Shown here: in pieces, positions 11,444 through 25,000 of the stretch
Position numbering within the stretch: the stretch's first letter is position 1
Layout of the letters: each line of letters starts with the position of its first letter
DNA from: Nematostella vectensis
Lineage: Eukaryota > Cnidaria > Anthozoa > Actiniaria > Edwardsiidae
NCBI RefSeq assembly: GCF_932526225.1
Contig: NC_064034.1
Coordinates: 1,040,001 to 1,104,000, forward strand
Direction of reading: 5' to 3'
Length of the DNA stretch: 64,000 nt
The notes under the pieces: generated by a model
What the model saw: the letters and a program-made list of their open reading frames with translations, nothing else
What the model was told of the DNA's origin: nothing
The model's database searches: none
Translations under genes and position numbers: made by a program

Positions 11444-12276
11444 CTCAAATCTGTAATATTGAGGTATTTTGGTCAACCTTCGGAAAAACGGCCGTGAACT
11501 GAAAGGCCCGGGTCCAGTCATTTGTGAGGTAGATCGAGATGTCAACCAAATTACACGAGAAAACATATGCGCGCGCTAAACCGGTTCCCATCTACATGTC
11601 TTCTTAGTTATTGCTGAAGAACGTTGTGTGGTTACAAGTTTTACCGTCATCTTTATATCTCAACCGGGTAGTCAAATGATTATTTCACTTCAGAAAACAA
11701 ATCTGCAAAATTTAGCAGATATGTTTTAGTCTTTGAATTGTTTTTGCATTGGGCTCGCGCGCTGCATTCGCAATCAAGAATGGCGACATTCTCACGAGCG
11801 CGCGCTGTTTTTGAAACCTACAACAAAACGATATTTTCTTTTTTTCGCATACAATTCTCGACTTTAAATTATTCTTCGTTTCATTGTGGGTAGCATTGCA
11901 ATGGAAAACAATTCGCCAATATTTTGTGGTATTGCCGTCTCTGAATTTTAAAGGATTTAAGGAAAATACGTTGTTTCAGATTTTCCAGCCAAAACTTGGA
12001 ATTATTCACTCGATTCAATCTCCTTTCGCGCGGTCAGTCAGAAGTTTCTATGTTCGTCGCTCTCTGATTTCTTAGCTCAAGTCGCCTATTATATTTCGCT
12101 TCCTTCTCTCTAGGTTTAGGGTAAGATACGATATGCATTTGTTAAAGTAAAACTCGTTGTTTGTAACTGTATGTTTAGCTCACCCCAGCAGAATTGGTGT
12201 ATGAAATAATCTAGAGAAAACAAATCTGTGATACTAGGATCAATAAACTATTACTTGTATCTTTGTATGTAGAGAA
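11444..12276. other. No supported gene
   Basis: AT-rich DNA with two CG-rich GCGCGC patches near 11570 and 11758-11805. Short ORFs only, with no domain or splice support. Confidence 0.5.
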
Positions 12277-12428
12277 CAGGGCCGTAGCAGGGGGTGGAGC
12301 TATGGGATAATGTGCCCCCCAATATTTTTAAAAATAATAAGGAAATGACCAGTAGGGGCGTAATTTTGCACCAAATATTTCCTGTATTGTCCCCATCCCC
12401 CAATCATGTATGGCCTGCTACGGCTCTG
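12277..12428. mobile_element. Non-autonomous DNA transposon (MITE), 152 bp, hAT-like ends
   Basis: Terminal inverted repeats CAGGGCCGTAGCAGG and CCTGCTACGGCTCTG. The interior matches the element at 52243-52409 in reverse orientation (shared CCCTACTGGTCATT and CCTTAT blocks). Flanks GAGAA/GAGTG are a degraded 5-bp duplication at best. No coding capacity. Confidence 0.75.
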
Positions 12429-12560
12429 GAGTGTTTTTCTCATATAAAGAAGCAAGGTCAACCAATGCAGCACGTAACGCAACAAGCAACTATTCTATGA
12501 ATTCTCTTTGTATATGCTTGTCATATATAGAATGAAGTAATAAATGCAACACGCAACACG

Positions 12561-14350
12561 CAGGGGGATGCAGGGGGATGCGGGGGGATGCGGGGGGATG
12601 CAGGGGGATGCGGGGGGATGCAGGGGGATGCAGGGGGATGCGGGGGGATGCAGGGGGGTGCAGGGGGATGCAGGGGATGCAGGGGGATGCGGGGGGATGC
12701 AGGGGGATGCAGGGGGATGCAGGGGGATGCGGGGGGATGCAGGGGGATGCGGGGGGATGCAGGAGGATGCAGGGGGATGCTGGGGGGTGCAGGGGGATGC
12801 AGGGGGATGCGGGGGGATGCAGGGGGATGCAGGGGGATGCGGGGGGGGGTGCAGGGGGATGCAGGAGGATGGAGGGGGATGCGGGGGGATGCGGGGGGAT
12901 GCAGGGGGGTGCAGGGGGATGCAGCAGGATGCAGGGGGATGCGGGGGGTGCCAGGGGATGCAGGGGATGCGGGGGGATGCGGGGGGATGCAGGGGGATGC
13001 AGGGGGATGCAGGGGGATGCGGGGGGATGCAGGGGGGTGCGGGGGGATGCAGGGGGATGCAGGGGGATGCGGGGGGATGCAGGGGGATGCAGGGGGATGC
13101 GGGGGGATGCAGGGGGATGCGGGGGGATGCAGGGGGATGCGGGGGGATGCAGGAGGATGCAGGGGGATGCTGGGGGGTGCAGGGGGATGCAGGGGGATGC
13201 GGGGGGATGCAGGGGGATGCGGGGGGATGCGGGGGGATGCAGGGGGGTGCAGGGGGATGCGGGGGGATGCAGGAGGATGCAGGGGGATGCGGGGGGATGC
13301 GGGGGGATGCAGGGGGGTGCAGGGGGATGCGGGGGATGCAGGGGGATGCAGGGGGGTGCAGGGGGATGCGAGGGGAAGCAGGGGGATGCGGGGGGGGGGG
13401 TGCAGGGGGATGCAGGAGGATGCAGGGGGATGCGGGGGGATGCGGGGGGATGCAGGGGGGTGCAGGGGGATGCGGGGGGATGCAGGAGGATGCAGGGAGA
13501 TGCGGGGGGATGCGAGGGGGGTGCAGGGGGATGCGGGGGGATGCAGGAGGATGCAGGGGGATGCAGGGGGGTGCAGGGGGATGCGGGGGGATGCAGGGGG
13601 ATGCGGGGGGGGTGCAGGGGGATGCAGGAGGATGCAGGGGGATGCGGGGGGATGCGGGGGGATGCAGGGGGGTGCAGGGGGATGCAGGGGGGTGCAGGGG
13701 GATGCAGCAGGATGCAGGGGGATGCGGGGGGTGCCAGGGGATGCAGGGGGTGCAGGGGGATGCAGGGGGATGCAGGAGGATGCAGGGGGTGCAGGGGGAT
13801 GCAGGGGGATGCGGGGGGATGCGGGGGATGCGGGGGGATGCAGGGGGATGCAGGGGGATGCAGGGGGGATGCAGGGGGGATGTAGGGGGGTGCAGGGGGA
13901 TGCAGGGCGATGCGGGGGGATGCAGGGGGATGCAGGGGGTGCAGGGGGGATGCAGGGGGGATGCGGGGGGATGCGGGGGGATGCGGGGGGATGCGGGGGG
14001 GTGCAGGGGATGCGGGAATGCAGGAGGATGCAGGGGGATGCTGGGGGGTGCAGGGGGATGCAGGGGGGTGCAGGGGGATAAAAGGGGGTGCAGGGGGGTG
14101 CAGGGGGATGCAGGAGGATGCAGGGGGATGCTGGGGGATGCAGGGGGATGCGGGGGGATGGGGGGATGCAGTGGAATGCGGGGGGATGCAGGGGGATGCG
14201 GGGGGATGCGGGGGGAAGCAGGGGGATGCAGGGGGATGCAGGGGGATGCAGGGGGGATGCAGGGGGATGCAGGGGGATGCGGGGGGAAGCAGGGGGTGCA
14301 GGGGGATGCAGGGGGGATGCAGGGGGATGCAGGGGGATGCAAGGGGATGC
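12561..14350. repeat. G-rich 10-bp minisatellite, about 180 copies
   Basis: Unit GGGGGATGCA/GGGGGATGCG with higher-order variants (GGAGGATG, GGGGGGTG). No stop codon occurs in most frames, so six ORFs of 430-633 codons appear (Gly/Cys/Met or Pro/His/Ala repeats). None has a start context, splice support or non-repetitive sequence. The G-run spacing favours G-quadruplexes on the + strand. Confidence 0.97.
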
Positions 14351-17300
14351 GTTCTCACCTTCCACAAAGGCGGTATTTCTACTTCCGTTTGGTAATTGAT
14401 GGGCTATTTGTAGACAAAGCTAAAAAGCATAAGCGAATTTGTTAAGAAAGGCAAAAACACTCTGTTATGTCACAAATCTATAAGTCAAACTTGTTTTACC
14501 CGAATCCGATAACAAACTTGCTATGAAGATACTGCAATGGCATAAAAAAATCCCTTTTTTTACGGGGGTTGTCAGATTTTTATAAGGAACCCCCCTCTGA
14601 AAGCTTTGGTTCACTTTTTTTAATGTTTTGGCGGGAAGTTCTGTCAGTCTAATGTCAGTAAAGATAAGACAAACATTCGTCGTGTTGCGAGCGCTGATCC
14701 AGGACAGCACATGCCGTCGGTTTCTCGTCCTTCCCCTGTGGCGAACAGAGCAGTTAACTTCACAGGTAGCCCAAAAGCTCTGTATTTGTGCTTATTGATC
14801 TTACTGTAAACATTTTACGAAAAACAAAAAAAGTGAAAAATAAAATATAACATGCTGGAAAAAAAATGTAGTTTAGTAGTTTATGTTCACGTTTTGCGCG
14901 TTCTTTGGCCATATTAAAGCGTCTTCTGTGTTTGTTATTAAATAATCCCGATTCAAACAATGCTCAGTTTATTTTTAACTTTGTTTTTGTTTTTTGTAAA
15001 ATGTTACCGTAAAATCAATTGGCACAAATACGGAGCTTGGGCCACCTGCGCATATGGTTTATAGGAGCTGTCCGATGACCGATTAATAGAGGTTGATCGC
15101 TGGTAGCACTGTTACGCTACTTTAGTTCACGTCAAGGAGCAGAATTTTTTTACCAAAAAGAGTTACAACAGTTTCTTTAATTTGTGCGCGTTTTCCCTAG
15201 AATGAAAAAATCTTGACAACTTGCAGCTCACTTTTCCTGTTTGTTTTCCGGTAACGTCTGTTAACGAGACACAAATATATTATTTTCATTAAAAACGTTT
15301 TCTAATCACCTTTTTATTTAGCGGTAGCAGCAGTAAAATATAGGCGACGACTAGGATAACGAGATAGAAATAGATGCGTTCGCGTTTAAAAATCAACTCC
15401 AGTTTAATTGCAATAAAATTAGCAAAACAATATAGTCAGAGACAGATAAAAATAAAGGACATCATTTCTATAATAGCGAACGTAGTTAGATGAGTTTACA
15501 GTGCAAACGTCCGCCTCCTCAATTGACCGTGATGGGACTTTCCATGTCGTGGTTTGTTGGAAAAGGGCTGAAATTTATTAGACATAACGCATTTTCACGT
15601 GCTGCTATCGAATTCTGAATCAAATTCCATTGTTTTCTTTCGTCGTCTTCTACGTTTCGGTCATCGTTGCTCAAGGTCCCTTTTAACGTTTTTGGCGTCT
15701 TCCGAGGGCATTGAAAATCTTAAAATAACCCGCTAAGGGTGGAGTATTTCCAGCTTTCATGCCCCCCCCTCCCGTCAAATTCTTTAGATGTCAACGGTCA
15801 ACCTTTATGTTATAGCTTTTTCAATTCCAATAGTTGTCATCAGAGACAGGTCAATTTCATAAAACTTCGGTCTCTGGGACTCTTATCGTCTCTCATGTCA
15901 ATTATCTAGAAATACCGACCAGATGAGATTTTATTGTTGTCTCCTCAAATCATTAGATTTAAAAGCAGTTTCGTTATAGTCTCGAAAAAAAACATTTTTT
16001 ATACTTATACTAAGATTTAAAAACATCCTTAAGAATGTTTTCAGCCTTATAATGCTCCAAAAATTAAAACGGCCTAGCCTCAACAGAAAATCAGACGTTC
16101 TTATGACAAAATAAAATAAAAGTGTATCCGTTTATGTGGGCGGAAAGACAAGGCGTCAGTAAAGTGCGATTTATGCATACCACCTGTGTTAACAAGAAAA
16201 GGCACGGCACGACAAAGGAAATGAATGGGGTCCATTTTTTATTTCACCTTTCCCCTCTTTTCCCTCTTTTCGTCTTCTTTGATATGTAGTTAATCTATGT
16301 TTCACTTATTCTCACATTTTTTCTGAATATGATATAATTCAGATAACAGGGGAGTTTAATCTAATCGCAGTATTATTGCAATACATGATTAACATCTAGT
16401 ATATAAATACATTTTAATCTTTTTTATTTGGTTTTGTTTAACAAGGAAAAAAAACTAAGTGTTTATTTAGAACATAACAATATTTTTTTATTGAAAGAGA
16501 TATCAATATTTTGTTTTACTAAACAGGATTTGACACATTAGTGGTATATATTGTGTCGACCTTTCGTTGTTCGCTCCATTTTATTCTATCCATCTGTCCA
16601 TTCATTACTGACATACTGAGAGGTTTGGTCCAAAGCGGCGAAGAATAGGTTTTGACACGAGAGACAAGCTGGGATAACATAGAAGGGGTACGCTAACTGC
16701 GTGTCTTTGTTGGAGGGTTTCAGCTTGCGAGCGATTCACGAGAGGTTTTGCCAAGGTTATACCAACTTCATCAGCAGGCACACATCAGGTAAGCTCAATC
16801 AAAACTAAAAGTATAATCAAAAAGTTGATTTCTGCTTAGGGACCAAGGCATAGTCACAAGAAGGTTACTATGGTTTAATCACAATTTATTGTTAAAAACG
16901 TTGCGAAGAAATACCAAATTTGGCAGAGAAGAAAATCCATTTTGCATATTGCATTTTTTTCAATTCACTTTTTATCTATTTTCATTAACAGAGCTAGTCA
17001 CGAGCCAAGCATAGCAAAGAGCATTAAAAGAGAATTATACCATGTCTTTCAGAATAATCCCAAAAGAAGGCGTTTACCTTATACTGGCTTACAGGCACGA
17101 TGGGAGATTTCGCTTCTGACCTTCGTCGATGTTCGTGAAGATTTTGTTTGCTCATGATCATTCAATAAACTCCATTTTGTATTTCCACACAACTCTTTTA
17201 ATCCTCCAGAAATACAGAACCTCCAAAAAAGACATTCTCTGGGTTTTGGCCAACACTCTTGTATCTTCTGTAAATCCTCCACAGACTATAAAATATATTC

Positions 17301-17463
17301 CCTTTGAAAAAATACGTTAAGCTGGTTATGCAGGTAAATTCCTAGAGTGATTTGTCGATTTTCTTCGTATGAAGAGAAGATTTGCTGTTTTTTTTCAATT
17401 CCAAATAAGGTTTCAGCAAACTTGAAATTGTCGCGCGCGCCGCAAAATCATTATGTTTGGAAA
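14351..17463. other. Three kilobases without a supported gene
   Basis: AT-rich unique DNA. Only short ORFs with no recognisable domains, and no chain of phase-compatible exons was found on either strand. It may hold regulatory DNA or untranslated exons that cannot be judged by eye. Confidence 0.5.
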
Positions 17464-18039
17464 TTGTCAAAACACAGGGAGTTTGAAGCCGATTTTCCGT
17501 TCATTCAATGATTCTAGATCAAATGACAAAAAAAAAATGCCGTTTTAGTGTAAAGATCTATAACCTCGGCTGTAAAAATCCAGTTTTTGATGGTCATTTT
17601 ACAAATCAACTCACTATTTCGAGCTTTGAAGGTGAGCGGTCCGATATCGCGGGGTCTGGATCGTAGGATACCGGACCTCACGAGAGCCAATCAGAGCGCG
17701 CGATTTGATGGATACCGGACCCCGGAAAAATAGATTTTGATATCCCTCACTTGTCAAAACACAGGGAGTTTGAAGCCGATTTTCCGTACATTCAATGATT
17801 CTAGATCAAATGACAAAAAAAATGCCGTTTTAGTGTAAAGATCTATAACCTCGGCTGTAAAAATCCAGTTTTTGATGGTCATTTTACAAATCAACTCACT
17901 ATTTCGAGCTTTGAAGGTGAGCGGTCCGATATCGCGGGGTCCGGATCGTAGAATACCGGACCTCACGAGAGCCAATCAGAGCTCGCGATTTGATGGATAC
18001 CGGACCCCGGAAAAAATAGATTTTGATATCCTCACTTGT
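17464..18039. repeat. 287-bp tandem duplication
   Basis: Two nearly identical direct copies starting TTGTCAAAACACAGGGAGTT at 17464 and 17751. Each contains GGTCCGATATCGCGGGGTC and a GATACCGGACCCCGGAAAAA block. Only a few substitutions and A-run length changes separate them, so the duplication is recent. An 18-G homopolymer follows at 18092-18109. Confidence 0.95.
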
Positions 18040-18248
18040 GCTTTTACTGATGTCTTGGTTGACTTGCGCATAATAATTTGCGCAATGCAATGGGGGGGGG
18101 GGGGGGGGGAGGTTTCGAGCTTCTTCATGTTGCTCGGCCGTCAAGCAGAGACTTGAAGAGTTGCAGTAAAACAGGTGCACACATCTTTTGTGACCATTTG
18201 ATGGGTTAACCTTAGAGCACCCGTGACACTTGTGTGATAACAATAGTT

Positions 18249-18846
18249 GACTACGCAACCCCCTTTGCCTGGGTACTTCATGTCTATGAGATATCTATGT
18301 CTGCGCATCCCCCCCCCCCCCTCAGCCTGGGTACTTCATTTTCATGAGATACCTATGTCTACGCACCCCCTTAGCCTGGGTACTTCATGTCTATGAGATA
18401 CCTATGTCTACGCATCCCCCCCCCCCTCAGCCTGGGTACTTCATTTTCATGAGATACCTATGTCTACGCACCCCCTTAGCCTGGGTACTTCATGTCTATG
18501 AGATACCTATGTCTACGCATCCCCCCCTCAGCCTGGGTACTTCATTTTCATGAGATACCTATGTCTACGCACCCCCTTAGCCTGGGTACTTCATGTCCAT
18601 GAGATACCTATGTCTACGCACCCCCTTAGCCTGGGTACTCCATGTCCATGAGATACCTATGTCTACGCACCCCCCCCCCCCCCCCTCAGCCTGGGTACTT
18701 CATTTTCATGAGATACCTATGTCTAAGCACCCCCTTAGTCTGGGTACTTCATTTCCATGAGATACCTATGACTACGCACCCCCTTAGCCTGGGTACTTCA
18801 TGTCCATGAGATACCTATGACTAGGCACCCCCCTTAGCCTGGGTAC
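18249..18846. repeat. Minisatellite of about 50-60 bp with variable poly-C
   Basis: About 11-12 copies of a unit with core CTTAGCCTGGGTACTTCATG and GAGATACCTATGTCTACGCA. Units differ mostly in the length of a C-run (4-14 C). The array ends about 45 bp before the acceptor of the first coding exon of the next gene. Confidence 0.95.
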
Positions 18847-18899
18847 GCGCGTAATTGCTCTCTAACCTCCTTAACCTTTATTTCCTCTCTAGAAACACG

Positions 18900-21146
18900 A
18901 TGCAGGCTTTACTTATTACCGTTGCAGTCATAAGTGTCATCACCACGGGAGCCCAGGCCATCAATCCGTGCGAGCAAACCATCGTCAGCAAGTGTGTGAC
19001 TAGTTATATCTCGGAATTCATTGGTAACACCAGCACGAATAAACTAGACGTGCACTGTACTGCAGATAAGGTAAGACGATGGGGTTATGAAATGGCGGGG
19101 GGGGGGGGAGGGTTGTTGGCGGGGGGGGGGGGGGAGGGGGGGCGGGAATCGAGGTTGGATTAGGGATTACTTAGATGATTGTGGTGGTGGCGGTGATGGT
19201 GGTGGTGATGATGGTGGCGTTGATGGTGGGGGTGACGGTGATGGGGGTGATAATGGTGGTGGTGGTGGTAATGGTGGTGGTAGTAATGGTGATTGTGATG
19301 TGGTGATGGTGATGGCGATGGCGATGGTGGTGTTGATGGTGATGGTGATGGTGGTGGTGATGGTCGTTGAGATGGTGGTGTTGATGGTGAAGGTAATGGT
19401 GATTGTGATGGTGGTGTTGATGGAGATGGTGATGGTGGTTGTGATGGTGATGGTTTTGATGGTGATGGTGGTGATGATGATATGGTGATGGTGATGGTGA
19501 TGGTGGTGATGATAATGATGGTGATGGCCTGGGTTTAGCCGATAAAAGCTTGGCTTTATTCTATGTGACTGTTTATTTTCAGAACTTGGCTTTTTGTGTC
19601 CGGGATGGGTTGCGGGGTGGCTGTGGTGGAGATCTGGTCCGCTCTCTTGGTAGGGCGGTGCTTTCCTACATAGTCATGGACCGAAAACTCAACGTTTGCC
19701 GATGGCAGGGCTACTGGACCCTCTTCCAATTGCTTTATCCGGGTAAAAAGTACTTCTAGCGCGATAGTGATCTTACACTTGTTTACTTCCGGTCTAGAAA
19801 AACGGGGCGCCTTTGTACTATGTCCTGACAGTGACGTTAGATTTGATTACTTCCAGTCTAAAAAACCGGGGCATAAATCAAGGACAATTCGCGCGTCACG
19901 AGGGCCTTTTTCCCCAGTTTTTAATTGACCAAAAAGCCAAAATTATGTGTCCTGAAAATGCGAAATATTAAATATGCGCGAAATATTCAGGTCGCGAAAA
20001 ATTCACTGAATGAAATTAAGACTTTTTATTTTTCTTGTTGCAGATTCCGAAGATGACGACTGTGATCAGATTCAAAATGACAGCGATGATGACGATAATA
20101 GTTTGACAAAGCGTGAAAAGTTCCTTCGCTTATGTATGTGAACTATATATTTCTCTAAAAGTTCTAATCCATAGTTTGTTATTCAAATGGATTTGAGCGC
20201 CATACGCGCAATGCGCCCTTCCACTACAGCTTTCAAACCTCCCCCCCCATATCCTCTTCATTTCTCTCTCAATGCGGAATGCTCTTAAAAAAAAAATAGA
20301 AGGTATGAGTAGACATTCAGTGGCTAATCCAGAACTTTTTGGAGGATTGCTCAATAGGTAAAATACACTCTTTTTTATAAGAACGTCTAATTTTCAGTTG
20401 AGTTCTTATTTTTGGAGTATTTTTGAAGCATAAGGATAAACATGTTCTTAACGATGTTCTTAATAATTTTATTGTATATAAAAATCAAATACCCAATAAA
20501 TTTTTAGGAAAAGAATTACAAAAATGATCAATGGACATGATATTTAAGGTTGTTGTTGATGCATAGAATTTTATTCTGCATTTAAGAACGCATCACACTA
20601 ACAAACAAACAAAAACACTTTCCCACTATCTGAGCTTCGACATGTTCTTAGCATGATCTTAAAAATTGGTGAAATGTCAGGCTGGACGTTCTTTTTAAAA
20701 AAGACTGTATCCAGCTGTACGAAGCCCTCGCTTGTTCATCTCAAAGGACAAATGTGACAGCGAACAGGGGGTATTTAGCTAGCGTTGCGCGACAGCCTTT
20801 TCATTCCTTAGTGTTTTCTTCCTCAGTCGCTACGTTACTTAGAGGGGGGGGGGGGTCAAAAGGTATGTACTCCCCGCAACAGTCTCTTACGATGTTTTGT
20901 TGTCTTCAAGTGAGATCCACAGTGAGTTCTCAGTATCGTGCATGTGCGCATGCGCTCGATGAAGGATGCGTCCAGAAATTCGTTACCAACATGCAATCCA
21001 GCCCGGACCTGTGTGTGAACATCCCTAAGAAGTACCAGTGTCTTCAGGCAGGGATCGGCGCATGCCCAGCAAGAGTCCTCACCAGCCTCCTCGCCATATT
21101 CCCACCAGAGGCTACCAACGTGCTGACCGTGCTATGCAATCCATAG
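18900..21146 (+). CDS. Secreted protein with two six-cysteine helical modules (4 exons)
   Basis: Exons 18900-19070 (acceptor at 18891-18892, so a 5' non-coding exon exists upstream), 19583-19742, 20044-20133 and 20911-21146 (TAG). Phases agree and give 218 residues. Signal peptide MQALLITVAVISVITTGAQA. Two modules share the cysteine order C-x7-C-x(14-19)-C-x8-C-x(7-8)-C-x(20+)-C. Module 1 runs from CEQTIVSKC to LNVCRW and module 2 from CAHALDEGC to VLCNP. They are joined by an acidic linker (DSEDDDCDQ...NDSDDDDNS) ending TKREKFLR, a possible dibasic processing site. No named family is recognised. Internal duplication followed by secretion is clear from the sequence; function is not. AATAAA lies at 21371. 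Confidence 0.75.
19175..19531. repeat. GGT/GAT trinucleotide microsatellite
   Basis: Degenerate (GTG/ATG)n tract filling most of intron 1 of the six-cysteine gene, preceded by long G-runs at 19097-19141. It yields Gly/Asp and Val/Met ORFs that are not genes. Confidence 0.95.
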
Positions 21147-21370
21147 CGGTGACGGAGTGACCATATAGGAATACACCAAAGTACACAATAATATACCTTA
21201 CATAAAGTACCTACAGGTTGCATGCAGTTCAAATAAGATAACACCGCCAAATGATTTAGATTTCGAGACTGATATTGGATTTATCTAAAAGTCTTCTATG
21301 TAATTTTAACTATTTACTGTGATTGACGATCAGTGAAAAAAAGTTATTGTGGAAGGTGATAACAGAAACA

Positions 21371-21376
21371 AATAAA
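21371..21376 (+). terminator. Candidate poly(A) signal AATAAA
   Basis: First AATAAA after the stop at 21146, 225 bp downstream, in AT-rich sequence. Confidence 0.5.
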
Positions 21377-22070
21377 ATATGTTGCTTGCATCAACAAAAC
21401 AAAAGCTTCTCAAGAAACTATAAAAGCTCCTTTTAAAGCTTTAGATAGATATGTGAGGGGGATTATAACTGATTGGATGAATCAGTTTAAAAAACAGGGT
21501 CTTTACAAAGCGCTTAAATGCGTCAAACAGTGCCTATAAAATCGTTAAAGTATGGCTTTTTAGAAACATCTTTAACTATTCTAACTGTGTGTAATACAGA
21601 GTCTTTTACCAAAATATGCGCGCCTTATAAAGAGCTCCCCTACACCAGACAATGCTGCTTCTACGATGGAATCACGATAGCGTTGGTACGGTCTGGGGTA
21701 TCTTATTATCTTCATTAGGGAGTAGGTGGTCTTCAGCCGGGGCAATTAGGAAAGGAAAAAGTGACAAAGATTGAGGGTTTTTAGCAGCTAGAAAAAATAT
21801 ACATTATGAATAAACCAACGGCAAGTGACTGCGGTTTGAAGGTGCCGGACCCTTAAGGAAAAACACGTGTCTGTCTACAAGAGGAATTAATCCTCTTGTC
21901 AGTCGTGATAGCAGAATTATCCTGAACTTCTCTCTCGCGTTTTTAATATTTTTAATATAAAACAAACAAACAAAACAATCGAAGAAACCTCTGAGCGTTT
22001 TATCAACGGAATTTCTCAGTCGGCGAGGTTTTAAGCCCACATTCTGTAGCCAAGAAAACAGTTTCAAAAT
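21377..22070. other. Intergenic region and promoter side of the lebercilin-like gene
   Basis: No supported exon. Contains short ORFs only. The 5' UTR of the next gene probably begins in its last part, since an in-frame TAG lies at 22047, just before the chosen ATG. Confidence 0.4.
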
Positions 22071-25000
22071 ATGAACAAAAAACGTTTATTCAAGAGTATT
22101 ACGAAGGGACACAGGAAGCCGCAAGTGGCAACTGGCAAACCAAGCGAAGAGAAGCTGCCCCAGGCAGCGAGCGTTAGCACAAAAGATGTGTACTACTTCG
22201 CGGTGAACTACGACCAAGGCTTTCCGAGTGTTACGGAAGTTGAGAGATACGCAGTGACGGTGACACCGACTGCTACCCACGTCGTAGAAGAGGATTTGGT
22301 GGAGGAAGACTTAGACGACGAAGAAACAGGTAGATGAGAATGTGATGATGCGCACAGGGACAGGGCAAGGAGTTTACGAAAGAGGGAGGGGTGGGGAACT
22401 ACCGTGCGAGAGAGGGGGGACTACCGTGAGAGAGAGGGGGGGGGGGGGACTATCGTGAGAGAGAGGGGGGACTATCGTGATAGAGAGGGGGGACTATCGT
22501 GAGAGAGAGGAGGGACTACCGTGAGAGAGAGGGGGAACTACCGTGAGAGAGAGGGTGGACTACCATGAGAGAGAGGGGGGACTACCGTGAGAGAGAGGGG
22601 GGACTACCGTGAGAGAGAGGGGGAACTATCGTGAGAGAGAGGGGGACTATCGTGAGAGAGGGGGGGGACTACCGTGAGAGAGAGGGGGGACTACCGTGAG
22701 AGAGAGGGGGGACTATCGTGAGAGAGAGGGGGAATTACCGTGAGAGAGAGGGGGAACTACCGTGAGAGAGAGGGTGGACTACCATGAGAGAGAGGGGGGA
22801 CTACCGTGAGAGAGAGGGGGGACTACCGTGAGAGAGAGGGGGAACTATCGTGAGAGAGAGGGGGACTATCGTGAGAGAGGGGGGGACTACCGTGAGAGAG
22901 AGGGGGGACTACCGTGAGAGAGAGGGGGGACTATCGTGAGAGAGAGAGGGGGGGCTAACGTGAGAGAGAGGGGGGACTATCGCGAGAGAGAGGGGAACTA
23001 CCGTGAGAGAGAGGGGGGACTACCGTGAGAGAGAGGGGGGACTATCGTGAGAGAGAGAGGGGGGACTACCGTGAGAGAGAGGGGGAACTATCGTGAGAGA
23101 GAGGGGGAACTATCGTGAGAGAGAGGGGGAACTATCGTGAGAGAGAGGGGGAACTATCGTGAGAGAGAGGGGGAACTATCGTGAGAGAGAGGGGGAACTA
23201 TCGTGAGAGAGAGGGGGAACTATCCACGCAGAGAAGGGGGAGGGGCACCAATATTAAACAACATATAGGGCGAGGTAAATGGATAAGACATCTTATACAA
23301 CATATATGGTTAGGTAAATGGACCAGACATCTTATACAACATATAGGGCTATGTAAATGGACCAGACATCTTATATAAAATATAGGGCTAGGTAAATGGA
23401 CCAGACATTTATTCTCTCATTTCATATTTAACACATTTTGCTCGAGATATTTTTTTAAAAATTTCCAAACGTCACTTTTCAGTCATAAAAATACAAAGTA
23501 TTCGTGGCGAAAAGAAAAGTGATTCTAACGTGCAACAAGAAACAAAAGAGGGAAAATCTAAAAAAATGGATAAATTTAATTAGAAATAAAAGAGAAAGAA
23601 CGCGGGAGTACGTTAGGTTAGCAGTCTCTAATCTCAAGATCTTAAGTGATTTATAATCTTTTACAGATTCAATAAAACCGCCCGGTTCAACAAAACTTCT
23701 ATTGGTTAGTTTTCATACTGGTTTGCATCTTATATGATTTTGTAGTTTTGCTATAATCGCAGTTTTCTAGATCAATCGATGCAAGTTCTTCTCTAACCTA
23801 CTAATTTTTCTAAATCCTATAACTTCTTTATTCATTCAAAACCATAACTCATTATTTATTTATCGTGATTAAGTGAGGTGACCTCCAAATTCCATTCAAA
23901 GTTACGCATTAATTGTGGAGTGAAAGTTGGATGACAATGGGACGGCATGTGCGTTATTCACACCATAATAGACCCAATACAATAATACAAAGGGTAAGAT
24001 CCCACTAAAAATTGTGCGGTTCCTTCCAAGAGATGAGCGTAGATACACACAGAGATAGTAACGGCAACCGAAGGTATGCTGGTGAGGATGGAGGAATGAA
24101 AAGCGTCGATAGTGTGAAGTATTCTGAAGATGATTTCGAGGAAGAAGAGGAGAATGAGTGGGAGGAAAATAGAGACTCGCATCAACCTACTGCTGATGGC
24201 AAAACCTCTGAAGAGCTTCCAAGAAAGATAAAAGGTACGTTTTTTCTCAGGATCCTACAATATTTTTGTGCAATTTTGGAAAAAATAGAATCTGATGTAA
24301 CGCAAGTAGACTTTAAAAGGTACTGGACTTTTTATGGCTGCGAAACGCGCATCACAATTAATTCTTTACAACATTAAAATAATATTATATTATCTTTGCG
24401 TAAATGTCAAGTTTTGTTGTTGCAATGTTGCAAGGTATCAGTTGTTTGTCGATTTAGTTATTATATTCGAACGGTCTAGCTCTCTAGACCATTCCTAGAG
24501 ACCCGCAAATCGGTGGCTACTCATTATAAAAGGCAGGATCATACTGTATTTCACGGTATATTCATGGTCTCTGCTGTACAAACTACAAAGTCATCGTTAC
24601 TTTACAGTTTTGACTTGATTTCTGGTGAATAAACTTATTAGAGCTGTTTTTATTTCTTTCAGAAGAGAAGCATGTGACAATAGTTGATCCGGAGCCCAGA
24701 AGGCCTGTTCGTGAAGATACAGAGAGATCTTTGTACGATGACACTGATTCGGAGTCAAGTGGGGCTGAGCACGAGCGTTGGGGAATTCCGTACAATAGAT
24801 ATCGAGATGTCAATAATAACAGTATGTTTAGACTTGTATATCAGCAGAGGTTTTTTTTAGGTTTAAACAATCTCTTTCTGTAATGTGCTCAAATTGAAAG
24901 TAAAACAAACGTGGAAAGGTATAGGGAAACAATACAATTAAATCTCCCCAATGTAGAGTTTGTAAGAATGGCGCGCAATTTCCTTGCGAGGTTTTCAAAT

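Noticed and set aside
12490-14445. Six ORFs of 430-633 codons on both strands
   Set aside because: All are readings of the 10-bp G-rich repeat; no unique coding sequence, start context or splice support.
16942-17320. Overlapping short ORFs
   Set aside because: AT-rich chance frames without splice or domain support.
19087-19488. Gly/Asp and Val/Met-rich ORF
   Set aside because: Translation of a GGT/GAT microsatellite within an intron.
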